A DNA stretch of 64,000 nt, from NCBI GenBank assembly GCA_027076405.1, contig JALTJN010000362.1, forward strand, positions 434,001-498,000. The letters run 5' to 3'. The first letter of the stretch is position 1. The number at the start of each line of letters is the position of its first letter. The notes beneath the pieces were generated by a model. The model had not been told where the DNA came from and did no database searches. It worked only from the letters and a program-made list of their open reading frames with translations. This document shows, piece by piece, positions 35,065 to 44,083 of this stretch. This DNA is from Chromatiales bacterium. Its GTDB lineage: Bacteria; Pseudomonadota; Gammaproteobacteria; UBA6429. Made by a program: the position numbers and the translations under genes.

Positions 35065-36372
35065 TTAGTTTTGACAATTTTTTTGATCAGTAGGTATTTT
35101 CACTAAAAAAGAAGAACCTTTATCGAGTTCGCTCTCGACTTTTATTGTTCCCTGCATAAGTGTGATGAAATGTTTCGTGATGGTTAAGCCCAGACCTGTC
35201 CCGCCATACAGACGTGTTGTAGAAATTTCAGCCTGCATAAAGGGCTGAAATAGAACATCAATTTTATCTTCTGGAATGCCTATTCCTGTGTCGACTATTC
35301 TAAAACAGAACCATTCCTTATTATTGGTTTTTTCTTTATATACATTGAGATTAATTTCACCATTTTTTGTAAATTTACAGGCATTGCTTAACAGGTTAAA
35401 AAATATTTGTTTAACTTTGATGGAATCGATACAGGCATATCCATAATCATCATCACAATTTATAATAAGAGTGTTGTTTTCTTTTTCTACCATTGGTCTT
35501 ATAGTCGAGATAACTTCATTAATTAATGGTGATATATCAACAGGCTGATATTCAATAGGCATTTTCCCCGACTCGATTTTGGTTAAATCAAGTACACTGT
35601 CTATTAATGATACCAAGTGGTTACCTGCGCGGGTTATTTTGGCTAAATCTTTTGAGTTTTGTTCAAGCCCTTGTTCGTCTGCATCATCTTTTAGCATTTC
35701 ACTGTAGCCGATGATAGCATTTAAAGGTGTGCGTAATTCATGACTCATGTTTGCGAGAAAGATACTTTTTGCCTCGTTTTCAGTATTGGCTTTTTGTCTT
35801 TCTTTACCTATTTTATCTTCTGTTATTTTTGAACCAAGTCCCGAGTAGTGTACTAATGCAGCAATACTGATAATCATGAAAAAGCTATTTGCGTAATATA
35901 TTGTATGTAATAAATTTTCATCTAGTTGGACTAGCGGGATGTGAGTGTTTGAAAAATATTTTAGAGAAACAAAGAAAACTGAAACAAGTAACGTCAATAT
36001 GATTTTTTGCACGTTAGAAATAGTTGGTACTGAAAAAACCATAGGGATAATGGCTAAGGTATAATAAAAGAAACCACTTTCCCAACCGATAAAATAAACG
36101 GTGAGAATAGCATGAGTCATAACTTCGATAGTTGCGGGCAGGGTACTAAGGGCATGATATCCTTTGCGATTAAGAACAAAGGATAAGGTAAAGGCAAGCA
36201 CACTAAAAAAATTGTATACCATTAAAACCATAAGGTTTAACTGGTAAAAAATGGGTATAAACAGAAGGTGTGCGATACCTCCTATTAAGTAGGCATATTT
36301 GTTAGCAAAATAATAACGATAGTTTGCTTCGTCAATATCTTCATTTTGAAATATGTCGGTCAATGTGTCCAT
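35065..36372 (-). CDS. multi-pass membrane sensor histidine kinase
   Basis: 435 residues. The first 185 contain about six hydrophobic helices with short loops, so sensing is probably within or at the membrane. The kinase core follows: phosphoacceptor His in LANMSHELRTPLNAIIGY, N box IFFNLLSNACKFT, and G boxes DTGIGIPEDKI and GTGLGLTITKHF. No receiver domain or regulator gene is adjacent. It shares its strand with the downstream lipase gene. Confidence 0.9.
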   Translation of the reverse strand: MDTLTDIFQNEDIDEANYRYYFANKYAYLIGGIAHLLFIPIFYQLNLMVLMVYNFFSVLAFTLSFVLNRKGYHALSTLPATIEVMTHAILTVYFIGWESGFFYYTLAIIPMVFSVPTISNVQKIILTLLVSVFFVSLKYFSNTHIPLVQLDENLLHTIYYANSFFMIISIAALVHYSGLGSKITEDKIGKERQKANTENEAKSIFLANMSHELRTPLNAIIGYSEMLKDDADEQGLEQNSKDLAKITRAGNHLVSLIDSVLDLTKIESGKMPIEYQPVDISPLINEVISTIRPMVEKENNTLIINCDDDYGYACIDSIKVKQIFFNLLSNACKFTKNGEINLNVYKEKTNNKEWFCFRIVDTGIGIPEDKIDVLFQPFMQAEISTTRLYGGTGLGLTITKHFITLMQGTIKVESELDKGSSFLVKIPTDQKNCQN

Positions 36373-36436
36373 GCAATAGATATGCTAGCTGATAGTCAGC
36401 TAAATATAGCATGTTTTACCTAAGATAATAGATTAA

Positions 36437-37876
36437 CTAAATCTTATTAGACTTTAACACCATCATTTTTTTGATTTGCATATCATGATATGTATGCGGA
36501 ATACCACCAACTCCCAAACCTGAGCGTCGTAAACCAGCAAATGGCATCCAATCAACCCGAAATGCAGTATGATCATTGATCATCACCGCACTGGCATTAA
36601 GTTGCTTGTAAGCATGCAGGGCATTATCAATATTTTTAGTAAAAATACTAGCCTGAAAAGCAAAAGGAAGTGAATTGGCTTTATTTATAGCATCATCTAT
36701 ATTGTCATAAGTATAGATGCAGATAACGGGACCAAAAATTTCTTTAGTTGATACCGTTGATGTTTCGGATGGATTTAATAAAACGGTTGGCAGGTAGCAA
36801 TTTCCTTCTATCTTTCCGCCCGCCAATAATTCTGCACCTTCTTTAACCGCATCGTTAACCCATTTACTAATGCGTTCAATTTCTGCTTTGCGTATTAAGG
36901 GGCCAACTTCGGTTTTTTCTTCTGTTGGATCACCCACAATTAATTTATTTGCCATCTTGGCGAGGTTTGATGCAACAACTTTCACCACACTTTTTTGACA
37001 ATAAACACGTTGTACAGATACACAAACCTGGCCCGCATGGTAAAAACCGCCTTTTGCAATCAAAGGTAATGTTTCTACCAGATCAGCATCCGCTTCTATA
37101 ATTGCAGGTGCCACTCCACCATGTTCCAGTGCACATCTTGCTCCCGGTGCAAGTTTGCTGCGTAACATCCAGCCTACATTTGCACTACCAATAAAACTAA
37201 AGAAGCCGACGCGAGAGTCTGTAACAAGTTGTGTAGCAACATCCAGATCAGATACAACCAGCGCCTGACACCATTCATCTGGCAGGCCTGCCTGACGAAG
37301 AATAGAAATAAACTGATAGCAGGACAATGGCGTATCTTCAGCCGGCTTAATAATAACCGGGGAGCCTGTTGCAATAGCAGGGCCAACCTGATGAATAATT
37401 AAATTTAATGGATGATTGAAGGCGCTAATCGCAACAACGACTCCAATGGGTTCACTGCGGGTAAAAGCCATTCGTTTTTCAGATGCAGGATTAATTCCCA
37501 TTGGAATTTCGCTACCGTGATCGGTGCGAATACATTCAATACAGTTGAGTACGCCATCAATCGCGCGTTCAACTTCTACGCGTGTATCCATTAATGGTTT
37601 GCCGCCTTCACCTGCAGCAACAATAACAAGCTCATCAAATTGTTCTCGCATTAATACGGCTGTTTTATTGAGTATTTCGATACGCCGAGAAGCGGATAAC
37701 CACTTTGATTTATCATTAAATAGTGCATGCGCGGTACTTAAGGCTTTTTCTGCGTCGGTAGAGTTTGCAGCATCAAGTGTGGCTATTTCAGAATCATCAA
37801 AGGGCGCTGTAACAGTAATTTTATCTCGTTCTGTTTTTTCAATATCAGCAATGAGTAGCGGGTGGTGGTTGCTCAA
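36437..37876 (-). CDS. aldehyde dehydrogenase family protein
   Basis: 479-residue NAD(P)-dependent aldehyde dehydrogenase. The catalytic Cys is in HAGQVCVSVQRVY, the general base Glu is in CALEHGGVAPAI, the cofactor region contains FNHPLNLIIHQVGPAIATG and the C-terminal MPFAGLRRSGLG is present. This last motif with DHTAFRVDWMPF resembles the lactaldehyde / glyceraldehyde-3-phosphate type. The start is placed at the TTG at 37876 because TGAGGAAAAAACA precedes it; an upstream TTG at 37900 lacks a site. It lies 64 bases downstream of the acetolactate-synthase-like gene on the same strand. Confidence 0.88.
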   Translation of the reverse strand: MSNHHPLLIADIEKTERDKITVTAPFDDSEIATLDAANSTDAEKALSTAHALFNDKSKWLSASRRIEILNKTAVLMREQFDELVIVAAGEGGKPLMDTRVEVERAIDGVLNCIECIRTDHGSEIPMGINPASEKRMAFTRSEPIGVVVAISAFNHPLNLIIHQVGPAIATGSPVIIKPAEDTPLSCYQFISILRQAGLPDEWCQALVVSDLDVATQLVTDSRVGFFSFIGSANVGWMLRSKLAPGARCALEHGGVAPAIIEADADLVETLPLIAKGGFYHAGQVCVSVQRVYCQKSVVKVVASNLAKMANKLIVGDPTEEKTEVGPLIRKAEIERISKWVNDAVKEGAELLAGGKIEGNCYLPTVLLNPSETSTVSTKEIFGPVICIYTYDNIDDAINKANSLPFAFQASIFTKNIDNALHAYKQLNASAVMINDHTAFRVDWMPFAGLRRSGLGVGGIPHTYHDMQIKKMMVLKSNKI

Positions 37877-37939
37877 TGTTTTTTCCTCAGGTTGTACCAA
37901 GTCGTTCTATAGCCGGTGGTGATCGTAATAATTATAAAG

Positions 37940-39592
37940 CTAAATCGGGCAGGCAATATCACCGAGCCGTTTAGTTAGCATCATATTTTCACGATAATCG
38001 ATAGGTACAATAACCAGACTGGGTCCATCTTCATTGAAGGCTTCAGTTAGTTCAGAAACTAAATCACGACTATTATTGACTTTATGTCCATGCCAGCCAA
38101 ATGCGCTGGCAAGTTCCAGCCAGTTAGGATTTCCAAATGATAAATCAGTGTGGTGGCCGAATTCATTTTCCTGTTTCCATGCAATGAGACCATATTGATG
38201 ATCTTCCCAAATCATTACGACAATATTTGAGTTTAAGCGTTTTGCTGTTTCCATTTCCTGTACATTCATTAAAAAACCGGCATCACCGCAAATAGAAAGT
38301 ATGTTGCGATCAGGGTGAACAATACTGGCAGCTATTGCACCGGGCAAGGCAAAGCCCATTGAACAAAAACCATTTGGAATTAAACAGGTATTCGGTTCAT
38401 GGCATTGATAATGACGCGCAATCCACATCTTGTGGGCACCAACATCAGATAACAAAATATCTTTAGCCCCCATAACCTGGCGAACATCCCATAAAACTTT
38501 CTGCGGGCGAATAAGATCTTCGGTATCGTCATCAGCATGCGTACCGAGATCTTTTTGCATTGTTTCACGAGTGGCAAGTTGTTGAGAAAAATCAAAAGTA
38601 AATTCTTTGACTTCATTGAAACGCTCATTCATCATCCACAGTGTGTGGGCAAGATCACCAATGACTTCAGTTTCAGGATGATAGTGTTCATCAATTTCAG
38701 TAGGTAAAAAATCGATATGGATTATATTTTTATCTTTATTCTGATTCCATAAAGTTGGGTGGTACTCAACCATATCGTAACCGAGAGTAATAATTAAATC
38801 AGCATGATCAAGTGCGCAGGCAATCACATCTTTTGCTTGTAAACCGATAGTATAAAGACAATAGTCTTCATCCATATCAACACAGCCTTTCGCCATGAAG
38901 GTACTAATTACACCAATACCTGTTTTCTCACATAAAAGACGCAGCTGTTTGCTGGCTCGTTTACGAATACAGCCATTACCGGCAATAATAATAGGACGTT
39001 TTGCAGCTAAAATTTGTTCTATTGCCTGATTTAAAATTTTGTCATCAGCAACAGGTCGACGGAAGCGTAAAGGGTTAAGTGGTTTTGAATCCGTTTCAAT
39101 TTTTGCAATGTCTTCGGGGAGTTCAATATGACAGGCACCGGGTTTTTCTGTGCGCGCCAGTCGCACCGCTTTACGAATAATTTCCGGAATACTATTAGGG
39201 TGAAGGATAGTTTGTGCCCATTTGGTAACCGGCTCAAACATCTTAACCACATCCATAATTTGATGTGATTCTTTATGTAAACGGGTTGATGCGCCCTGAC
39301 CTGTTAGAACCAGCATGGGGGAGCGATCCATATTTGAATCTGCAACACCGGTAATTAAGTTTGTTGCACCGGGTCCTAGTGTTCCTAAACAACCGGCTGG
39401 ATTACCTGTTAAGCGACCATAAACTTCAGCCATAAAAGCTGCACCTTGTTCATGTCGTGTTAAAATAAATTTAATTTTTTTTGATTTCTCGAGTGAGATC
39501 ATGAAGTCGGCATTTTCTTCGCCCGGGATGCCAAATATATATTCAATTCCTTCTTCTTCCAGACACTTAACAAATAAATCTGATGCTTTCAT
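37940..39592 (-). CDS. acetolactate synthase large-subunit-like ThDP enzyme
   Basis: 550-residue thiamine-diphosphate enzyme with the three-domain layout of acetolactate synthase. The Glu for cofactor activation is in LTRHEQGAAFMAEVYGRLTG. The GDAGFLMNVQEMETAKRLN motif (GDG...N type) binds the cofactor-Mg pair, and GFCSMGFALPGAIAAS precedes it. No small regulatory subunit gene follows, so it may be a catabolic AlsS-type enzyme or another alpha-keto acid lyase rather than biosynthetic IlvB. Pairing with the aldehyde dehydrogenase suggests a two-step pathway. Confidence 0.85.
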   Translation of the reverse strand: MKASDLFVKCLEEEGIEYIFGIPGEENADFMISLEKSKKIKFILTRHEQGAAFMAEVYGRLTGNPAGCLGTLGPGATNLITGVADSNMDRSPMLVLTGQGASTRLHKESHQIMDVVKMFEPVTKWAQTILHPNSIPEIIRKAVRLARTEKPGACHIELPEDIAKIETDSKPLNPLRFRRPVADDKILNQAIEQILAAKRPIIIAGNGCIRKRASKQLRLLCEKTGIGVISTFMAKGCVDMDEDYCLYTIGLQAKDVIACALDHADLIITLGYDMVEYHPTLWNQNKDKNIIHIDFLPTEIDEHYHPETEVIGDLAHTLWMMNERFNEVKEFTFDFSQQLATRETMQKDLGTHADDDTEDLIRPQKVLWDVRQVMGAKDILLSDVGAHKMWIARHYQCHEPNTCLIPNGFCSMGFALPGAIAASIVHPDRNILSICGDAGFLMNVQEMETAKRLNSNIVVMIWEDHQYGLIAWKQENEFGHHTDLSFGNPNWLELASAFGWHGHKVNNSRDLVSELTEAFNEDGPSLVIVPIDYRENMMLTKRLGDIACPI

Positions 39593-39734
39593 TGATTACG
39601 CACTCCCTTTTCTTCAGGTGGTATTTTACGGGCGAGGAATTATTCTCTGTTTATATTTATAGTTACAGGTTTGAGAGCGAGATAATCCTTTTAAGTTCCA
39701 TTTATAACCTTTATTTATTAAGTATGTCCTGTTT

Positions 39735-40340
39735 TTATAGCCATCTCCGGACTTTTTTACAATAATTTACATAGTCATCACCATGTGATTCCAGTAAATG
39801 CTGTTCCTCAAGTGCGACCTGAAGCTCTACGACAATATAGGTTAATAGCATAATAGCTAAAGTGGCTGCGTTAGGAATGACAAGTAAGAAACCAATAACA
39901 TTGACTTTCATCCCGAGAAAGATGGGGTTTCGGGAAATTCGAAACAAGCCATCTGCAACTAAGTGTGTTTTGTTTTCATTATCGATTCCTATACGCCAGG
40001 CATTGCCCATCTGGGTTTGTGACAGCCATATCCAGATGAGAGAAATCATGAGTAAAAATATACCGGTTAGTTTTACGAATAGTAGATTATCTAGCCATTG
40101 TATTGGTGACAGGTAAGGATAAATATCAGGGAAGCCCGAGGCAATAACAACAACGAATATACTGGCTAAGGGAATAATCTTGAAATATCTGCTGATGATA
40201 CCTTCAGCACCTTCTTTTTTTAATACGACATAGGCATTAACGCCTGTTTTTTTCCAAACAATAAATGTTCGTAATAGAAATATTGCAAAGAAAAATACAG
40301 CAAGGTAAGTAGGTAAAAATATCCTTATAAATTCATTCAT
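39735..40340 (-). CDS. ICMT/PEMT-like membrane methyltransferase
   Basis: 201 residues with about five hydrophobic helices and the C-terminal isoprenylcysteine carboxyl methyltransferase-like signature: GLFRISRNPIFLGMKVNVIG, then a helix and EEQHLLESHGDDYVNYCKKVRRWL. These bacterial homologues bind SAM at the membrane; substrates are mostly unknown. AGAGAAAAG precedes the ATG. Transcribed alone. Confidence 0.85.
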   Translation of the reverse strand: MNEFIRIFLPTYLAVFFFAIFLLRTFIVWKKTGVNAYVVLKKEGAEGIISRYFKIIPLASIFVVVIASGFPDIYPYLSPIQWLDNLLFVKLTGIFLLMISLIWIWLSQTQMGNAWRIGIDNENKTHLVADGLFRISRNPIFLGMKVNVIGFLLVIPNAATLAIMLLTYIVVELQVALEEQHLLESHGDDYVNYCKKVRRWL

Positions 40341-40419
40341 AGCTTTTCTCTAATATCCTTATTGATCGAAAGTCAGCTTATTGATATTAGTAGAGTATAT
40401 AGTGCAAGTTAATGAAGGT

Positions 40420-40806
40420 CTAAAACTTTTTACCGATTAATTCTATCTGGTAGCCATCTGGATCTTCGATAAAGGCAATAATAGTTGTGCCTGCATTCAT
40501 AGGTCCCGCATCACGTATTATTTTACCACCGCTTTTTTTCATTGCTTCGCAGGCTTTGTAAACATCATCAACTTCAATGGCGATATGACCAAAGGCATCG
40601 CCCAAAGAATAAGATTTCGTTTCCCAGTTATGTGTCAGTTCAATGACAGCTTGGTCAGACTCTTGGCCATAACCAACAAAGGCTAATGTGAATTTTCCTT
40701 CCGGATATTCTTTTTGCCGCAATAACTTCATGCCGAGAACAGTCGTGTAAAATTGTATTGATTTTTCAAGATCAATAACTCGAATCATAGTGTGTAAAAT
40801 ACGCAT
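40420..40806 (-). CDS. gloA: lactoylglutathione lyase (glyoxalase I)
   Basis: 128-residue glyoxalase I, isomerising the methylglyoxal-glutathione hemithioacetal to S-lactoylglutathione. The metal ligands are His near the start (LHTMIRV), Glu in AVIELTHN, His in [10 protein letters not shown] and Glu in GYQIELI. Bacterial length and the short form suggest a nickel enzyme. AAGGA lies 7 bases before the ATG. It partners functionally with gshA; the partial hydrolase at the right edge of the window is a possible but unproven glyoxalase II-like enzyme. Confidence 0.95.
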   Translation of the reverse strand: MRILHTMIRVIDLEKSIQFYTTVLGMKLLRQKEYPEGKFTLAFVGYGQESDQAVIELTHNWETKSYSLGDAFGHIAIEVDDVYKACEAMKKSGGKIIRDAGPMNAGTTIIAFIEDPDGYQIELIGKKF

Positions 40807-40891
40807 GAATAAATCCTTATGTGAAAGTCTGTTTTCCGGTATAATTGTAATGAGTAAATAATATTAAACAAATAGTTCAGGAGCAATTTTT

Positions 40892-41185
40892 ATGTCATCC
40901 GAGATTGATGAGCTTACAGTAAATTATGAAGATGGTGGTGAGTTAGTATCTAAAGAGTTGGATAAAGTCATTTTAACTCGCGGTGCCTGGTCTACCATTA
41001 TATTCAAATATCAGGATTTAAACAGAACAAAAGGTGAGTTTGGTCCGGATAAATATAGTATTCGTCGTTATCAAAAACGTAATGGACAGTATCAGTTTAA
41101 ATCCAAATTTAATATTTCAAGCAAAGATCAGGCTAGAAAAATTATGGCTGCTCTCGAAGGCTGGATAGACGAAGACGAAGAGTAA
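40892..41185 (+). CDS. conserved hypothetical protein, 97 aa
   Basis: The product is not recognised. A soluble acidic protein of 97 residues with AGGAG 8 bases before the ATG. A central strand-rich part (VILTRGAWSTIIFKYQDLN, YSIRRYQKRNGQYQFKSKF) is followed by a helix and the acidic tail WIDEDEE. The Arg/Lys/Tyr-rich middle could contact nucleic acid, but that is a guess. Convergent with the ferredoxin-reductase fusion gene. Confidence 0.65.
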   Translation: MSSEIDELTVNYEDGGELVSKELDKVILTRGAWSTIIFKYQDLNRTKGEFGPDKYSIRRYQKRNGQYQFKSKFNISSKDQARKIMAALEGWIDEDEE

Positions 41186-41191
41186 TCGCTG

Positions 41192-42670
41192 TTAAAATGT
41201 CTGCGTTTTAATTTGTTCCTCAATAGCATGATGGTCAAGTAAAACCTGTTGTGTTTGCCTGACCATTTTTTCTTCACCGCAGATATATATGTTTTTATTA
41301 GATAAATCATCGTATTGGTTTATTAAAGTATCCAGTTCTTTGTTTTCTAATCCTTTTTCCGAGAAATTAACTTGTTGATGCTGATAACTGAAGTTATCTA
41401 ATGCGTCTTCCCATGCACGACATTGATTATGCATATAGGGTTGTTCTGCGGTATGGAACCAATGAAGATAAATATATTCTGCATGTTCCAGTGTAACGGC
41501 ATGTTCAATTAAACTTTTAATGGGGGCAAAGCCGGTATCATAGGCAATAAAAATAACTGTATTATTTGAGTCTTCATCGAGTATAAAAGAACCATTTGGA
41601 CCTTGCACGACAATGGAATCGGAAGTGCTTAATTCATTTGAAATATACTGAGTCAGTTTTTCGGGTGAGCTTTTTGATATATGAAATTGAATATTCATAT
41701 CATCACAAGGGCAACTTGCGATAGCCAGTTCAAGAGGAGGTAGATCTGGATGAGTTAAAGTGACATTTTGTCCTGCAAGAAAACGTAAACGCTTTGTTCT
41801 TGGTGTTTTTAAATTTAATGCCAGTACATCAGCAGATAGCTGACTGATTTTTTTTACTTTAGCCGTGATTTTTTGTTGTGGTATATCTTTTTCATTTCCT
41901 GCTTCATCGGCTTCTATTTCTATTTCAGTAATAGCCGTGTTTGAGCAACATAAAAAATAATTTTGATTTTTTTCACTTTCAGTAAAAGTATAATCATGAG
42001 GTTTTATTTTTTTAATTTCTCCGGAAAGTAGTTTTGCCTTGCATTTTCCACAGTTACCATTACTGCAACCATAATTTAAGGCTAAACCGGCACTTAAGCC
42101 ACCTTCAAGAATCGAGTTGTTGCCTTCAATAAAAAATTCATGACCGGTATTTTTAACATGAACCTGTGCGGCTATAACACGAAGCACGGTATCTTTTTCT
42201 AATATTGGGGCTTCTACTGGAGCAGGAGATTTTATTTTTTCAACAGACTCTTTAAGCCAGTCAGTTAAAGTGTGAATTTGTTGCGCTTGTTCGGATGTTT
42301 GCGCCAAATCATTCATTTTGTTTTCAAGTTGAGAGTAAAGCTGAATGAGATCATTTGCGATTTTCTTGGAGCGGGCATGTTCTTTGGTAATATTTTGTAA
42401 TCTGGCTGCAAGAGTTTGCGTGTCAGGAGCTAGCAGTTTCGCTAATTTCTCTCCTCTGGCTCTTTGCATTGCCTGTTCAATAATTTTTTCTAAATCTTCA
42501 ATAATATGGTTGTCTTCAATATCCACATCTGGAAACAGTTTTTCAATATCATCTAAACTCACTTGCCCTTCAAAACTTTTTAACTCTCTGTCATGTATTC
42601 GTTTTTGTAATGCGCCTCGAGAGAGACCAACTAATTTTGCTGCACGGGAAAGAGAAACAAGTCTGGGCAT
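41192..42670 (-). CDS. HTH-coiled coil-[2Fe-2S] ferredoxin-reductase fusion protein
   Basis: 492 residues in an unusual order. Residues 4-45 look like a helix-turn-helix of excisionase/MerR type (LSRAAKLVGLSRGALQKRI). About 55-150 is coiled coil. 165-255 is a plant-type ferredoxin with Cys202, Cys207, Cys210 and Cys241 or 242 (YGCSNGNCGKC). 268-360 is a flavin-binding barrel, and 370-490 a ferredoxin-reductase NAD domain with YDTGFAPIKSLIEHA and YICGEEKMV. The RxYS flavin motif is replaced by LELAIAS, so FAD binding may be weakened. It may be a redox-sensing regulator rather than a plain electron carrier. AAGGA lies 8 bases before the ATG. Confidence 0.82.
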   Translation of the reverse strand: MPRLVSLSRAAKLVGLSRGALQKRIHDRELKSFEGQVSLDDIEKLFPDVDIEDNHIIEDLEKIIEQAMQRARGEKLAKLLAPDTQTLAARLQNITKEHARSKKIANDLIQLYSQLENKMNDLAQTSEQAQQIHTLTDWLKESVEKIKSPAPVEAPILEKDTVLRVIAAQVHVKNTGHEFFIEGNNSILEGGLSAGLALNYGCSNGNCGKCKAKLLSGEIKKIKPHDYTFTESEKNQNYFLCCSNTAITEIEIEADEAGNEKDIPQQKITAKVKKISQLSADVLALNLKTPRTKRLRFLAGQNVTLTHPDLPPLELAIASCPCDDMNIQFHISKSSPEKLTQYISNELSTSDSIVVQGPNGSFILDEDSNNTVIFIAYDTGFAPIKSLIEHAVTLEHAEYIYLHWFHTAEQPYMHNQCRAWEDALDNFSYQHQQVNFSEKGLENKELDTLINQYDDLSNKNIYICGEEKMVRQTQQVLLDHHAIEEQIKTQTF

Positions 42671-42701
42671 AATTCTTAATCCTTATATTAGTTAGTGAAT
42701 A

Positions 42702-43007
42702 TCAACCATATTCGTGACGACCAATAGAGAGATTTTTATATTGTTGTATCATGATCATCATTTTTTGAATATTGGGTCTGCTGATTTCCGGAATATTTAA
42801 TACCACGGTTAAATCTAATATATTATTCTGTGTTGGCTTAATCTCGATAAATTGGCTTGTCACAGACTCAGCTTTATTACGGTGTGAACGATATCCGTCA
42901 AACGTAAAAAAATGGGTATTCCAGGTGACAGTGTCGCCCTGAAATGGGCCGTCAAAGTGTAGGTGTGCATGTTGGGAGTTAAATTGTTGAATAATTGAAT
43001 ATGACAT
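42702..43007 (-). CDS. conserved hypothetical protein, 101 aa
   Basis: The product is not recognised. It is a strand-rich protein (HAHLHFDGPFQGDTVTWNTHFFTF ... ILDLTVVLNIPEISRPNIQKMM) without Cys or membrane segments. It lies 31 bases upstream of the HTH-ferredoxin fusion gene on the same strand, so it is probably co-transcribed with it. Confidence 0.62.
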   Translation of the reverse strand: MSYSIIQQFNSQHAHLHFDGPFQGDTVTWNTHFFTFDGYRSHRNKAESVTSQFIEIKPTQNNILDLTVVLNIPEISRPNIQKMMIMIQQYKNLSIGRHEYG

Positions 43008-43167
43008 TTTTCGATATCTGGTTTACTGGCCTTATCTGTGAGATAGTTATTAAAAGTATAATTTAAGTGTAATACGTATATAAGTAAATGCACCTGTTTA
43101 CTGGAATATATTTTAATAAGGTTTAATATTACCCTTTAACTTGTGCGGGTTTTGTCGGAAATATCTT

Positions 43168-44082
43168 ATGAGTATGAATAAGAATCGTAGAAAAATTTTG
43201 CAGGCAGGTACAGCCTTTATCATGACTGGCTCGCTTACTGCAATGCTATTGAATAAAGATGAAAGTAAAAGTAACACTGAACACAAATTAGTTCCAATTC
43301 AATCTGAACAAGCTGTTGTAACTAAACTGGATATAACGAATCATCAGTTAGAGCATGAAACGGCAGTAAAAGACAATTTGGACAAGGTTAAAAATTTCAA
43401 CAAAGTTTTTGATAAGGATACTTATTTATCTACAGAAAAACTGATTGTTTTTCATAACACACTAAAACGAATCCTTCGGGTAAAAAAGGTTATTGGTTAT
43501 GCAAATTTTAACCTGATTAGTTTTGATGATATGCTGGTTTATGCTCATCGCTTTCCTGTAATAGGACGTTTTACAAAAGCTGAGTTAGCCTTGATTGATG
43601 AAATATTCTTTTATGATGCGAATAAATACGGTTTTCATGGTAATAAAGTCATAAAAGAGTTAACCGCAAAAATAAATAAAAAAGAGACGATAAAAATCGC
43701 CGGTAGCGGGCATTATTTATTTCAGGGTGATGCGCTGAAAAAGTTCGAGCAGTTGAAAAAAGATGTTGGTCCTGAACTAATATTAACTTCAGGTGTACGA
43801 AGTATTGTTAAACAATTACAGCTGTTTTTATCGAAAGTCTCCAGTAGCAATGGTAATTTATCTCTGGCATCACGTTCATTAGCGCCTCCAGGGCATTCGT
43901 ATCATGGGATAGGTGATTTTGATGTTGGAAAAAAAGGTTTTGGAAAACTGAATTTTACTTCAGAATTTTCCAGCACGAAAGAATATAAAAAATTAATAGA
44001 ACTTAAATATGTTGATTTACGCTATACCAAAGATAATCAGGTGGGTGTTCGATATGAACCCTGGCATATAAAGGTTGTATAA
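43168..44082 (+). CDS. VanY-type D-alanyl-D-alanine carboxypeptidase (M15B)
   Basis: 304 residues. The N-terminus has a signal-like stretch (NRRKILQAG, then hydrophobic TAFIMTGSLTAMLL) with a twin-Arg look. After an about 120-residue linker comes the zinc peptidase domain: LTSGVRSIVKQLQLF, then SYHGIGDFDVG (the SxHxxGxxxD pattern with His and Asp ligands) and EPWHIKVV at the C-terminus (catalytic Glu and third ligand). The enzyme should remove terminal D-Ala from peptidoglycan stem peptides in the periplasm. The start at 43168 is chosen; the frame upstream starts with TTG. It stops 1 base before the next gene. Confidence 0.87.
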   Translation: MSMNKNRRKILQAGTAFIMTGSLTAMLLNKDESKSNTEHKLVPIQSEQAVVTKLDITNHQLEHETAVKDNLDKVKNFNKVFDKDTYLSTEKLIVFHNTLKRILRVKKVIGYANFNLISFDDMLVYAHRFPVIGRFTKAELALIDEIFFYDANKYGFHGNKVIKELTAKINKKETIKIAGSGHYLFQGDALKKFEQLKKDVGPELILTSGVRSIVKQLQLFLSKVSSSNGNLSLASRSLAPPGHSYHGIGDFDVGKKGFGKLNFTSEFSSTKEYKKLIELKYVDLRYTKDNQVGVRYEPWHIKVV

Positions 44083-44083
44083 A

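Noticed and set aside
37524..37922. 132-codon plus-strand frame
   Set aside because: Antisense to the aldehyde dehydrogenase gene, Ser-rich shadow frame.
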